Source: Deltaproteobacteria bacterium UBA2221
GTDB taxonomy: Bacteria > Desulfobacterota > Syntrophorhabdia > Syntrophorhabdales > WCHB1-27
DNA: 57,942 nt
Direction of reading: 5' to 3'
Assembly (NCBI GenBank): GCA_002328485.1
Contig: DCUF01000032.1
Span: 1,651-59,592, forward strand
The notes under the pieces were generated by a model. The model did not search any database. It was not told the origin of the DNA and saw nothing but the letters and a program-made list of their open reading frames with translations. Positions within the stretch are counted from its first letter, which is position 1; each line of letters begins with the position of its first letter. Shown here piece by piece: positions 25,635-33,878 of this stretch. The translations under genes and the position numbers were made by a program.

Positions 25635-26384
25635 ATGATTCTGTTGAAAAACAGAGAAGAGATAGAGAAGATACGAACGGCCAGCAGATATGCGGCAGAA
25701 ATGCTGTTCGAGCTTAAGGCATATGTGAAAGACGGGCTAACAACGGCCGATTTGGAGGCCGCGTGCGAAGAAAGACTGAGCCGTATGGATCACGTGCGAC
25801 CAGCGTTCAAGGGATACAACGGGTTTCCTTATTGCCTGTGTGTATCGGTAAACGACGAAGTCGTGCATGGTATGCCATCAGAACGGACACTGCATGAGGG
25901 GGATATCGTCAGCCTCGATTTTGGGGTTCTGTATCAAGGATTTTATGGGGATGTCGCAGTTACGTACCCCGTAGGGAAGATAACGGAACGGGCAGAGAAG
26001 CTTCTGAGTGTCACGGAGAGGTCCCTGCATCTCGGTATTGAGCAGGCAAGAGTGGGAAACCGGCTGTTTGATATATCGAATGCGGTTCAATCCTTTGTAG
26101 AGAAGAACGGATTTTCGGTTGTTCGGGAGTTCGTGGGCCACGGGGTTGGAAGGGACCTGCACGAGGAACCACAGGTGCCGAATTTTGGTACAAAGGGAAC
26201 AGGGCCTCGCCTGAGACCGGGAATAGTGATTGCCATCGAACCCATGATCAATGAGGGCAAAGGCGATATTATCATCAAGGAAAACGGATGGACCGCAGCC
26301 ACGCGGGATGGGAAGCTGTCAGCCCATTTCGAACATACGGTAGCGGTTACGGAAAATGGGGCTGAGATACTTAGCTCGCTGTGA
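25635..26384 (+). CDS. map: Methionine aminopeptidase, type I
   Basis: It removes the N-terminal Met from nascent proteins. The 249-residue enzyme has the pita-bread fold metal ligands: Asp in VSLDFGVLYQGFYGDVAVTY, His in GHGVGRDLHEEP, Glu in IAIEPMINEG and Glu in HFEHTVAV. The substrate-binding His is in NDEVVHGMPSER. Normal length. A 63-base spacer with no clear signal separates it from secY. Confidence 0.96.
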   Translation: MILLKNREEIEKIRTASRYAAEMLFELKAYVKDGLTTADLEAACEERLSRMDHVRPAFKGYNGFPYCLCVSVNDEVVHGMPSERTLHEGDIVSLDFGVLYQGFYGDVAVTYPVGKITERAEKLLSVTERSLHLGIEQARVGNRLFDISNAVQSFVEKNGFSVVREFVGHGVGRDLHEEPQVPNFGTKGTGPRLRPGIVIAIEPMINEGKGDIIIKENGWTAATRDGKLSAHFEHTVAVTENGAEILSSL

Positions 26385-26390
26385 GGAAGC

Positions 26391-26609
26391 ATGCCAAAGG
26401 GTGAAGGCATAGAGGTTGAGGGAACCGTCGTGGAGCCTCTTCCAAATGCCATGTTTAGGGTTGAACTGCCGAATGGACATAGAGTATTGGCCCATGTCTC
26501 CGGCAAAATGCGTATGAATTACATAAAGATATTGCCCGGTGATAAGGTCGTGGTAGAGTTGTCACCCTATGATTTGACTAGGGGCAGGATCATCTACCGG
26601 GTGAAGTAA
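26391..26609 (+). CDS. infA: Translation initiation factor IF-1
   Basis: The 72-residue OB-fold protein binds the ribosomal A site during initiation. It shows GIEVEGTVVEPLPNAMFRVEL, HVSGKMRMNYIKILPGDKV and LTRGRIIYRVK. Six bases after map. Confidence 0.96.
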   Translation: MPKGEGIEVEGTVVEPLPNAMFRVELPNGHRVLAHVSGKMRMNYIKILPGDKVVVELSPYDLTRGRIIYRVK

Positions 26610-26619
26610 GGGGGATGTC

Positions 26620-26733
26620 ATGAAGGTAAAGCCTTCCGTAGAAAAGCGTTGTGACAAATGCAAGATTATAAAGCGTAAAGGGGTTGTCCGAGTGATTTGT
26701 GAGAATCCTAAGCATAAGCAGAGACAAGGGTAA
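26620..26733 (+). CDS. rpmJ: 50S ribosomal protein L36
   Basis: A 37-residue zinc-ribbon protein, read from ATG at 26620 after GGGGG. It has the C-x2-C...C-x4-H zinc ligand set in CDKCKIIKRKGVVRVICENPKH. It lies in its usual place between infA and rpsM. This is the zinc-binding form of L36. Confidence 0.95.
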   Translation: MKVKPSVEKRCDKCKIIKRKGVVRVICENPKHKQRQG

Positions 26734-26744
26734 GGAGGAATCAG

Positions 26745-27113
26745 GTGGCACGAATTGCTGGTGTTGATATCCCGAGAGACAAGAGAATAGAGATCGCACT
26801 CACCTACCTGTACGGTATCGGTCGTCCGCTCTCAAACAAGATACTGGCCGAGGCAGGCATTGATCCCAGCAAGCGCACGAATTCCTTAACGGAGGAAGAG
26901 GTTGCGCAGATAAGGGATATCATCGAGAGGAACTATAAGATTGAAGGCGACCTCCGCAAGGAGGTGAGCATAAACATAAAGAGGCTGATGGATATCGGTT
27001 GCTTTCGCGGGCTGCGTCACCGGAGAGGGTTGCCGGTGAGAGGACAGCGGACGAGGACGAATGCACGAACGCGTAAAGGGCCGCGGAAGACGTCGATGAA
27101 GAGGAAAAAGTAA
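26745..27113 (+). CDS. rpsM: 30S ribosomal protein S13
   Basis: S13 bridges the subunits in the head. The 122-residue protein starts at GTG after AAGGAGG and shows MARIAGVDIPRDKRIEIALT, then RGLRHRRGLPVRGQRTRTNA and the basic tail KGPRKTSMKRKK. First ribosomal gene of the alpha cluster. Confidence 0.96.
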   Translation: MARIAGVDIPRDKRIEIALTYLYGIGRPLSNKILAEAGIDPSKRTNSLTEEEVAQIRDIIERNYKIEGDLRKEVSINIKRLMDIGCFRGLRHRRGLPVRGQRTRTNARTRKGPRKTSMKRKK

Positions 27114-27122
27114 GGGGGCGAC

Positions 27123-27512
27123 ATGGCAAAGGTTCGCAAGAGCGGCAAGAAAAAGGTCAAAAAGAACATCCCGGTAGGCGAGGTTCACATACAGTCGAGT
27201 TTCAATAATACCATAATCACCATAGCCGATCCCCAGGGAAACGTCGTTTCGTGGTCCAGTGGTGGTGTGGCTGGGTTTAAGGGATCAAGGAAGAGTACGC
27301 CTTTTGCGGCGCAACTCGCGGCGGAGAATGCCGCCAAAAAGGCCATCGAGAACGGCATGAGAACGGTCGACGTTTACATCAAGGGACCTGGCGCGGGACG
27401 GGAGGCTGCCTTACGTGCCATCCAGAGCGCTGGTCTAAAGATACATCTGATTCGCGACGTTACGCCCATCCCCCATAACGGATGCCGGCCACCCAAACGA
27501 AGACGAGTCTAG
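27123..27512 (+). CDS. rpsK: 30S ribosomal protein S11
   Basis: S11 helps form the platform and mRNA exit channel. The 129-residue protein has HIQSSFNNTIITIADPQGNV, STPFAAQLAAENAAKKAIE and the end PHNGCRPPKRRRV. Confidence 0.96.
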   Translation: MAKVRKSGKKKVKKNIPVGEVHIQSSFNNTIITIADPQGNVVSWSSGGVAGFKGSRKSTPFAAQLAAENAAKKAIENGMRTVDVYIKGPGAGREAALRAIQSAGLKIHLIRDVTPIPHNGCRPPKRRRV

Positions 27513-27521
27513 GAGGAAACA

Positions 27522-28142
27522 GTGTCAAGATACACAGGACCCGCCTGTAAGATATGCAGAAGGGAAGGCATGAAGTTATTTAGCAAGGGTGAGCGGTGCT
27601 TCACAGAGAAGTGCGAGATCGAAAAACGAAATTATCCACCCGGAGTCCACGTTGAGACCCGAGCGAAGGTCACCGAGTATGGGGTTAGGCTTAGGGAAAA
27701 GCAGAAGCTCAAAAGAATCTACGGCCTGACTGAGAACCAGTTCAAGAGGTTCTTTGAAATGGCGGAGAAGGCCAAGGGAATAACAGGTGCAAACCTGCTT
27801 GGTTTACTGGAAAGCCGGCTTGATAACATGGTTTTCCGGCTGGGATTCGCAGTGTCCAGACGAGAGGCCCGGCAGGTCGTCACGCACGGGCACGTGGTCG
27901 TAAACGGCAGGAAGGTGGACATCCCTTCTTATTTAGTGAAGCCGGGAGATACGATCGAGATACGACATAAGACTTTGCCATCAGTTCAGAACGCCCTGGA
28001 ATCTGTAGTGCGCAGGGGAGTCCCGGGATGGCTTGAGCTCGACAAAGAGGCTATGAAGGGAGTCGTTAGGCTTCTGCCGACGAGGGAGGACATCACCATA
28101 CCCATTAGGGAACAGCTTATTGTCGAGTACTATTCACGGTAG
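27522..28142 (+). CDS. rpsD: 30S ribosomal protein S4
   Basis: S4 initiates 30S assembly and often represses the alpha operon. The 206-residue protein has an N-terminal four-Cys zinc site (CKICRREG, CFTEKCEI) and the S4 RNA-binding fold with SRREARQVVTHGHVVVNGRK. GTG start after AGGAGG. Confidence 0.96.
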   Translation: MSRYTGPACKICRREGMKLFSKGERCFTEKCEIEKRNYPPGVHVETRAKVTEYGVRLREKQKLKRIYGLTENQFKRFFEMAEKAKGITGANLLGLLESRLDNMVFRLGFAVSRREARQVVTHGHVVVNGRKVDIPSYLVKPGDTIEIRHKTLPSVQNALESVVRRGVPGWLELDKEAMKGVVRLLPTREDITIPIREQLIVEYYSR

Positions 28143-28165
28143 ACTCTTCTCCTCAAGGAGGACGC

Positions 28166-29197
28166 ATGTACATGTTTGAAAAGAATTGGCAGGGGCTGAT
28201 CAGGCCTTCAAAAATAGAGATAGAAAGGGATTCGTGCTCGGCCTACTACGTCAAGTTTTCAGCAGAGCCGTTTGAGCGCGGCTACGGTATCACCATAGGC
28301 AATTCGATCCGTAGAGTCCTTCTTTCCTCGATCATGGGTGCTGCCATTACCTCGGTAAAGATCGATGGCGCTGACCACGAGTTTTCTACTATTCGCGGTG
28401 TTAAAGAAGACGTGACGGAGGTCATTCTGAACCTGAAGAAGGTTGTTCTCCGCATGAGCGATGATAAACCGAAGATGTTGACCATCGACGCCAACGGCGA
28501 GGGGGTTATTCGGGCCGGCGATATTCGTCATGATGAAAGCATTGAGATCGTTGATCCGGACTGGCCCATTGCAACCCTCACAGAGGAGGCCCGTCTCTAT
28601 ATGGAGTTGAAGGCCAAGGTAGGCAGGGGATATGTCCCGGCCGATAGGAATCTGGACGATGAGGACCCCATAGGGACGATACCCATCGATGCCATCTTCA
28701 CTCCCGTAAAAAAGGTATCCTACAACGTGAGCCAGGCCAGGGTTGGCTACAGGACGGATTACGACAAGCTGACCATGGAGATATGGACCAACGGAAGTGT
28801 TTCTCCCCTGGACGCGCTCTCCTTTGCTTCGAAGATAATTCGGGAGCAGATGAGAATCTTCATCAGCTTCGAGGAGCCGGAGGATTCGGAAGCCTGCGAG
28901 GCCCGGGAGATTGAGAGACAGGATTTTAACGACAATCTGTATCGTAGTGTTGATGAGCTGGAATTGTCAGTGAGAAGTGCCAATTGCCTGAAAAATGCTG
29001 ATATCAAATATATCGGCGAACTGGTGCAGAAGACGGAGCAGGAGATCTTGATGACCAAGAACTTCGGGCGGAAGTCGCTCAATGAGATTAAGGAGATACT
29101 GGCCTGCATGGGCCTGAGACTGGGAATAAAGCTTGACAATTTCCCGACGAGAGAGGATCTCGACCGGATGGCGCTCAAGCGGAAAGATCAAGTGTAG
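28166..29197 (+). CDS. rpoA: DNA-directed RNA polymerase alpha subunit
   Basis: The 343-residue alpha subunit has the assembly domain (FERGYGITIGNSIRRVLLSS and the insert with VGRGYVPADRN), a linker, and the C-terminal domain that binds UP elements and activators, with LSVRSANCLKNADIKYIGEL and FGRKSLNEIKEIL. ATG at 28166 follows AAGGAGG; a second ATG at 28172 is possible. Confidence 0.97.
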   Translation: MYMFEKNWQGLIRPSKIEIERDSCSAYYVKFSAEPFERGYGITIGNSIRRVLLSSIMGAAITSVKIDGADHEFSTIRGVKEDVTEVILNLKKVVLRMSDDKPKMLTIDANGEGVIRAGDIRHDESIEIVDPDWPIATLTEEARLYMELKAKVGRGYVPADRNLDDEDPIGTIPIDAIFTPVKKVSYNVSQARVGYRTDYDKLTMEIWTNGSVSPLDALSFASKIIREQMRIFISFEEPEDSEACEAREIERQDFNDNLYRSVDELELSVRSANCLKNADIKYIGELVQKTEQEILMTKNFGRKSLNEIKEILACMGLRLGIKLDNFPTREDLDRMALKRKDQV

Positions 29198-29207
29198 AGG
29201 GTGTACC

Positions 29208-29636
29208 ATGAGGCATCTGAAAGCCGGAAGAAAACTGAACAGGACAGCAAGCCATCGCAAGGCACTTTTTAGAAACCTTGCCAAGGCACTTTTTGACCAC
29301 GAATCGATTAAAACCACGACCCCGAAGGCGCTTGAGCTCCGGCGATTTGCAGATCGGCTGATAACCATGGCGAAGGCGAACAATCTGCATTCACTTCGCC
29401 TTGTCTTCGCTGAACTGAGAGACAAGGAGATCGTCAAGAAGCTTTTTAGCGATATCGGTGTGCGTTATCAGGGAACCGAGGGCGGCTACACCAGGGTCTT
29501 GAAGATCGGCCGGAGGCGAGGAGACGCAGCGCCCATGGCAATCATAGAGCTGACTCAGAAGAAGGAAAAGGAAGCCGTGGCGAAAGAAAAGAAGCCCGGT
29601 GATAAGGAAAAAAAAGAAAAGAAGGCCAGGGCCTAA
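29208..29636 (+). CDS. rplQ: 50S ribosomal protein L17
   Basis: The 142-residue protein has MRHLKAGRKLNRTASHRKAL, FDHESIKTTTPKALE and GGYTRVLKIGRRRGDAAPMA. The C-terminus is extended by a highly charged Lys/Glu-rich tail of about 25 residues. It closes the superoperon; a strong terminator follows. Confidence 0.96.
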   Translation: MRHLKAGRKLNRTASHRKALFRNLAKALFDHESIKTTTPKALELRRFADRLITMAKANNLHSLRLVFAELRDKEIVKKLFSDIGVRYQGTEGGYTRVLKIGRRRGDAAPMAIIELTQKKEKEAVAKEKKPGDKEKKEKKARA

Positions 29637-29654
29637 AGACTAGGGATTTATTGT

Positions 29655-29699
29655 CCTTGGCGTCCCTGCCGTAGAAAGCAGGGGCGCCAAGGTTTTATT
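29655..29699 (+). terminator. Rho-independent terminator of the ribosomal superoperon
   Basis: Fifteen-base arms CCTTGGCGTCCCTGC (29655-29669) and GCAGGGGCGCCAAGG (29678-29692), paired throughout apart from one weak position, with an eight-base loop and a TTTTATT tail. Confidence 0.85.
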
Positions 29700-29869
29700 A
29701 GGGCATACCATCAGCGTACAAAAACTCGATCCTGCGGGGTTTGCGGCTTCCGCCCCGGTTACTGATAGTGGTAGGCTCGCCTCTGCGAAGGCCTCACGGC
29801 AAGCGGCTCCAAATAGGGGATCCGTTTTCCTTGTGCGCTGCGTAAGCATTTTTTATCTGGGAAATAATT
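29700..29869. other. Intergenic stretch without recognisable features
   Basis: Between the superoperon terminator and tRNA-Gly. Nothing was found here beyond short, unconvincing inverted repeats. Confidence 0.5.
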
Positions 29870-29945
29870 TGGAGCGGGCAACGGGGCTCGAACCCGCGGC
29901 ATCAAGCTTGGGAAGCTTGCACTCTACCAACTGAGTTATGCCCGC
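29870..29945 (-). tRNA. tRNA-Gly (anticodon CCC)
   Basis: On the minus strand a complete cloverleaf: acceptor GCGGGCA / TGCCCGC, D-arm AACTCAGTTGGTAGAGT, anticodon stem CAAGC/GCTTG with loop TTCCCAA (anticodon CCC), T-arm GCGGGTTCGAGCCCCGT, and encoded TCCA end. It reads GGG codons. Confidence 0.95.
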
Positions 29946-29954
29946 AACGGTTAA

Positions 29955-29983
29955 ATGATAAGTGATGTAAGGGGGCAAGTCAA
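29955..29983 (-). promoter_or_regulatory. Promoter of tRNA-Gly
   Basis: On the minus strand TTGACT (29978-29983), 17-base spacer, TATCAT (29955-29960), ten bases before the tRNA 5' end. Confidence 0.6.
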
Positions 29984-30094
29984 CAGGTTTTTGGCCGGCA
30001 GAAGTCCTTCTGAGGGCCGTCAGACTTTGACGAGAGCCGAGGTGAGGCCTCCGTGCGAGAGGGATGGTCGAAGCATGTTTATGGGCGGTTTCTT

Positions 30095-31120
30095 ATGGGC
30101 CTGAGGATCGAAGAGTTTGATTACACCCTGCCGAAGGAGTTGATCGCCCAGCATCCTGAGGACGAACGGGCCTCGTCCCGCCTCCTTGTGCTGAATAGAG
30201 AAAAACGGACCGTTGAACATCGATACTTCAAGGATGTCAAAGACTATTTCAGGCCAGGAGACGTCTTGGTCCTAAACGACACGCGGGTGTTCCCTGCCAG
30301 GATCGCGGCAGTCAAGCCAACCGGTGGTCGCGTAGAGATCCTCATGGTTGAGGAACTGACCCGGACGACATGGTCGTGCCTTGCGAAAGGCCTCAAGAAG
30401 GGGGTGGTGGAGCAAGAGATCAAGGTAGGTACTGTCTCCGCGACCGTTCGCTATGCTGGTGACACCTGGGAAATCAGCTTTCCCGAAGAAGTCAACGTCC
30501 GAGACGTGCTCGACAAGTATGGCCGTATGCCCCTTCCGCCCTACATAAAGCGGGAGAAGAATGGGTACGATTCGAGCGACTTCGACCGGTACCAGACTGT
30601 TTATGCCGAAAGACTGGGCTCCATAGCCGCCCCTACGGCGGGGCTCCACTTTACGGGCGAACTTCTACGAGATCTTACGGAACAAGGGGTCATCATAGCC
30701 AACATCACCCTTCACATCGGTATTGGCACATTTTTCCTCATCAAGAAAGAGACAGTCGAGGATCACCAGATGCACCGCGAATGGTACAATATCGAGCGCG
30801 GGACAGCGGAGGCCATACAGACGGCCAGGGCCGCCGGCGGACGGGTCATCGCCGTAGGCACCAGCGCCGTTCGAACCCTCGAGACCTTTTTCTCAAAGGG
30901 GGATGGAGCAGAAAGCGGCTACTCAGACCTTTTCATCTATCCCGGTTATCGATTCAAAGCGGTCGATATACTCTTGACCAATTTTCACCTTCCCCGATCG
31001 ACGCCTCTCTTGCTAACATCAGCCTTTGCCGGAAAGGAAAACCTCCTTTCCTCCTACGCCGTAGCCATAGAAAAGGGATATCGTTTCTATAGTTACGGTG
31101 ATGCGATGCTGATCCAATGA
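30095..31120 (+). CDS. queA: S-adenosylmethionine:tRNA ribosyltransferase-isomerase QueA
   Basis: This 341-residue enzyme moves the ribose of SAM to preQ1 in tRNA, giving epoxyqueuosine. It shows FDYTLPKELIAQHPEDER near the start, LVLNDTRVFPARI, the loop GRMPLPPYI, SIAAPTAGLHFT and TNFHLPRSTPLLLTSAFAG. ATG at 30095 gives the family start; a longer reading begins in non-conserved sequence. It overlaps tgt by four bases (ATGA), so both steps of queuosine insertion are coupled. Confidence 0.96.
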   Translation: MGLRIEEFDYTLPKELIAQHPEDERASSRLLVLNREKRTVEHRYFKDVKDYFRPGDVLVLNDTRVFPARIAAVKPTGGRVEILMVEELTRTTWSCLAKGLKKGVVEQEIKVGTVSATVRYAGDTWEISFPEEVNVRDVLDKYGRMPLPPYIKREKNGYDSSDFDRYQTVYAERLGSIAAPTAGLHFTGELLRDLTEQGVIIANITLHIGIGTFFLIKKETVEDHQMHREWYNIERGTAEAIQTARAAGGRVIAVGTSAVRTLETFFSKGDGAESGYSDLFIYPGYRFKAVDILLTNFHLPRSTPLLLTSAFAGKENLLSSYAVAIEKGYRFYSYGDAMLIQ

Positions 31121-32235
31121 TGAGTCAGCTTCAGGTAGCCACGACAGACGGGAGTGCCAGGGTCGGTACCCTGAACACCGCTCATGGATCTATCGAGACA
31201 CCGGTATTCATGCCGGTAGGCACGCAGGGGACGGTGAAGGCGGCGGTGTCTCGAGATCTGTGGAATATGGGCGCGCGCATCATACTGGGTAACGCCTATC
31301 ACCTGTACCTTCGACCTGGAGATGGTCTCATTAGAGAGATGGGTGGTATTCAGAAGTTTTCCGGTTGGGACGGGGCCGTTCTGACGGACAGCGGCGGCTA
31401 CCAGATCTTCAGCCTCAATGTTTTGCGAAAACTGAAGGAAGAAGGCGTCGAGTTTCAATCGCACATAGACGGGTCAAGGCACTTCCTGACACCGGAACGG
31501 GTCGTAGAGATCCAAGAGAACCTAGGGTCAGATATATGTATGTGTCTGGACGAGTGCGTCCCCTTCCCATCCTCCCATGACTATACGAGAGATTCAGTCG
31601 GACTGACGACCCGTTGGGCGAGGCGATGCAAGGCGGCCAAACGGAAGAACCAACAACAGTTGTTTGGGATTGTCCAAGGCGGCACCTTCGAGGACCTCAG
31701 ACGTCGTTCGGCAGAGGAGTTGGTGGAACTCGATTTCGACGGCTATGCCCTGGGCGGCTTCAGCGTGGGAGAGCCCAAAGGCCTGCTATGGGAGATGGCG
31801 AGTCTTGTCACTCCCATCCTGCCCGTTGAAAAGCCCCGGTACCTCATGGGCCTGGGGTTTCCAGACGATATCGTCAGGGGCGTTTCTCTGGGAGTTGACA
31901 TGTTCGACTGCGTAATCCCTACGAGGCACGCCAGAAACGGGAACCTCTTCACATCCACCGGCCGCCTCAACATCAAACATGCCCAGTTTACCAGAGATTC
32001 AAGACCCATCGACGAATCCTGCCAATGCTATACGTGCACGCACTTCTCAAGGGCCTACCTACGACATCTCTTCGTTTCGCGGGAACTGAGCGTTTATATC
32101 CTGAATACCATACACAACATACATTTCTATATGGATTTAATGAGAAAGATAAGGGAATCTATTAGAGAGCACAGGTTCGATACGTTTCGCGACCAATTCC
32201 TATCACAATGGACAGGAGGTGAACTGGATGATTGA
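31117..32235 (+). CDS. tgt: tRNA-guanine transglycosylase
   Basis: This 372-residue TIM-barrel enzyme exchanges guanine-34 for preQ1 in GUN-anticodon tRNAs. It shows the substrate loop with the Asp in LTDSGGYQIFSL, the nucleophile Asp in FDCVIPTRHARNG, and the zinc site CQCYTCTHFSRAYLRHLF. Normal bacterial length. It overlaps yajC by 8 bases. Confidence 0.96.
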   Translation: MMSQLQVATTDGSARVGTLNTAHGSIETPVFMPVGTQGTVKAAVSRDLWNMGARIILGNAYHLYLRPGDGLIREMGGIQKFSGWDGAVLTDSGGYQIFSLNVLRKLKEEGVEFQSHIDGSRHFLTPERVVEIQENLGSDICMCLDECVPFPSSHDYTRDSVGLTTRWARRCKAAKRKNQQQLFGIVQGGTFEDLRRRSAEELVELDFDGYALGGFSVGEPKGLLWEMASLVTPILPVEKPRYLMGLGFPDDIVRGVSLGVDMFDCVIPTRHARNGNLFTSTGRLNIKHAQFTRDSRPIDESCQCYTCTHFSRAYLRHLFVSRELSVYILNTIHNIHFYMDLMRKIRESIREHRFDTFRDQFLSQWTGGELDD

Positions 32236-32545
32236 TCTGGCATACGCAATGGGCGGACAAGCGACAGGTGGCCAAGGGGCCGGGCTGCTTCAAATTGCAC
32301 CCTTTATTCTTTTGTTTGTGGTGTTCTATTTCCTGCTCATCAGACCACAGCAGAAGAAGGCCAAACAGCACAAAGCGTTTCTGGACGGCCTGAAGAAGGG
32401 GGATACTGTTGTGACTTCGGGTGGCATCTATGGTAAGATAACGGGCATTACCGACGACGCTGTCACCATGGAAATCGCTGAAAAGGTAAGGATACGAGTG
32501 CTCAAGGGCGCCGTAGCAGACTACGTAAAAGGAGAACAGGCGTGA
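32228..32545 (+). CDS. yajC: Preprotein translocase subunit YajC
   Basis: This 105-residue protein has one membrane helix (IAPFILLFVVFYFLLI), followed by RPQQKKAKQHK and the conserved LKKGDTVVTSGGIYGKI. It associates with SecDF in the inner membrane. ATG at 32228 is chosen, seven bases after GGAGGT; it lies inside the tgt 3' end. In many bacteria tgt-yajC-secD-secF are linked; here secD/secF do not follow. Confidence 0.93.
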   Translation: MIDLAYAMGGQATGGQGAGLLQIAPFILLFVVFYFLLIRPQQKKAKQHKAFLDGLKKGDTVVTSGGIYGKITGITDDAVTMEIAEKVRIRVLKGAVADYVKGEQA

Positions 32546-32892
32546 GAAGGTACGAGAATATTGTCATAATCTCCCCGGACTGTACGAAAGAGGAAGAGGA
32601 AGAGCTCCTCAAACGTATACAAGGCAACCTTGAGAAAGTCGGCGCGGAGACCGTAAAAATCGATGACTGGGGTGTGCGCAGGCTCGCTTACCAGATCAAA
32701 AAGAAGGATCGAGGCCACTACTATTTTTTCCTCCTCAATATGGATGAGGGGACCATCTCTACCATGGATCGCTTCTACCGGACCATGGACCTTGTCCTGA
32801 GACACATGTTCACGGTGGTGGATGAGAAAGACAAGGGCCTCGAGAAACCACCTGAACCCGTCGTTTTTGACGAGTTGGAGGGCGAGGCGTAG
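32542..32892 (+). CDS. rpsF: 30S ribosomal protein S6
   Basis: S6 forms the platform heterodimer with S18. The 116-residue protein shows RRYENIVIISPDC, WGVRRLAYQIKKKDRGHY and the acidic C-terminal tail. GTG start overlapping the yajC stop by four bases. Confidence 0.94.
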   Translation: MRRYENIVIISPDCTKEEEEELLKRIQGNLEKVGAETVKIDDWGVRRLAYQIKKKDRGHYYFFLLNMDEGTISTMDRFYRTMDLVLRHMFTVVDEKDKGLEKPPEPVVFDELEGEA

Positions 32893-32894
32893 CA

Positions 32895-33164
32895 GTGAAT
32901 AAATTGTTCCTCACCGGAACAGTGCAAAGACCACCTAAGGTGGCCTACACGCCGAATGGGAAGAAGGTCCTTACCTTTCCCCTTCATAGCAGAGACAGCG
33001 GCCTCACGGTGGATGTCCTGTTCGCGGGAGATCGACATCCCGCTGATCTGGGGAGTACGGTAGGGGGCGAAATCCTCGTGGCCGGGGCGCTGGTCGGGGT
33101 AGGGACGGGCCAGGACCAAACGGTCAGGATAGAAGCAAGTCAAATACTATGGATGGAGGAATAA
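32895..33164 (+). CDS. Small PriB/SSB-like OB-fold protein
   Basis: This 89-residue protein begins MNKLFLTGTVQRPPKVAYTPNGKKVLTF, a pattern of single-strand-binding OB folds, and ends after one domain, without the SSB acidic tail. Its place between rpsF and rpsR is the normal position of ssb or priB, so a single-strand DNA-binding or primosomal role is likely, close to dnaB four genes on. A full-length SSB must be encoded elsewhere. GTG start; directly abuts rpsR. Confidence 0.7.
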   Translation: MNKLFLTGTVQRPPKVAYTPNGKKVLTFPLHSRDSGLTVDVLFAGDRHPADLGSTVGGEILVAGALVGVGTGQDQTVRIEASQILWMEE

Positions 33165-33416
33165 ATGCCGAGAATGCAGGATTCGGGAAAAAAGAGGATG
33201 TACGTAAGAAAACGGGTATGCCGGTTCTGTCAGGATGAGAACCTGCCCATAGATTACAAAGATCCTAAACTGCTAAAGCATTTTATCACCGAGCGCGGCA
33301 AGATCATGCCAAGAAGAATGACGGGCACGTGTGCCAATCATCAGCGTAAATTGAGGGAAGAGATCAAGAAGGCCAGACACATCGCTTTTCTCCCCTTCAC
33401 AACGGCCGTGCGATAG
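33165..33416 (+). CDS. rpsR: 30S ribosomal protein S18
   Basis: The 83-residue protein has CRFCQDENLPIDYKDPKLLK and RMTGTCANHQRKLREEIKKAR, with a possible zinc site (CRFC plus Cys/His). Partner of S6. Confidence 0.95.
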   Translation: MPRMQDSGKKRMYVRKRVCRFCQDENLPIDYKDPKLLKHFITERGKIMPRRMTGTCANHQRKLREEIKKARHIAFLPFTTAVR

Positions 33417-33428
33417 AGGAGGTCCGAA

Positions 33429-33878
33429 ATGAAGGTGATACTTTTAGACAACGTTCAGGGCGTAGGGAAGACCGGCGAGATGCGGGACGTCAGTGATGGT
33501 TTTGGCCGGAACTTCCTCATACCCCGTGGGCTCGCCCTTCCGGCTACATCGGGGAATATCAAGAAACTGGAAGAACGGGCGCATGTCATCATTAAAAGAA
33601 ACGAACGGAATGTGAAGACCGCCGAGGCAATTAAGGAGCGGCTGGAACAAGCCGTTCTAACAATCAAGAAGAAGGCCGGAGTCGATGGGAAACTGTTCGG
33701 TTCTGTCACGCCCATGGAGATAGCCGAGACCATTAAGAAGGCCCTTGATATCACTGTGGACAAGAAAACAATCCGGATGGCTGAACCGGTCAAGATGATC
33801 GGGGCCTACACGGTTGATATCCACCTGGAAAGAGGTGTCCAGTCTCAACTGAAGATTGAAATAGAAGCAGAACAGTAG
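33429..33878 (+). CDS. rplI: 50S ribosomal protein L9
   Basis: This 149-residue protein has the N-terminal domain with KVILLDNVQGVGKTGEM and GFGRNFLIPRGLALPAT, a long connecting helix, and the C-terminal domain with GKLFGSVTPMEIAE. Its stop is immediately followed by dnaB. Confidence 0.96.
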   Translation: MKVILLDNVQGVGKTGEMRDVSDGFGRNFLIPRGLALPATSGNIKKLEERAHVIIKRNERNVKTAEAIKERLEQAVLTIKKKAGVDGKLFGSVTPMEIAETIKKALDITVDKKTIRMAEPVKMIGAYTVDIHLERGVQSQLKIEIEAEQ

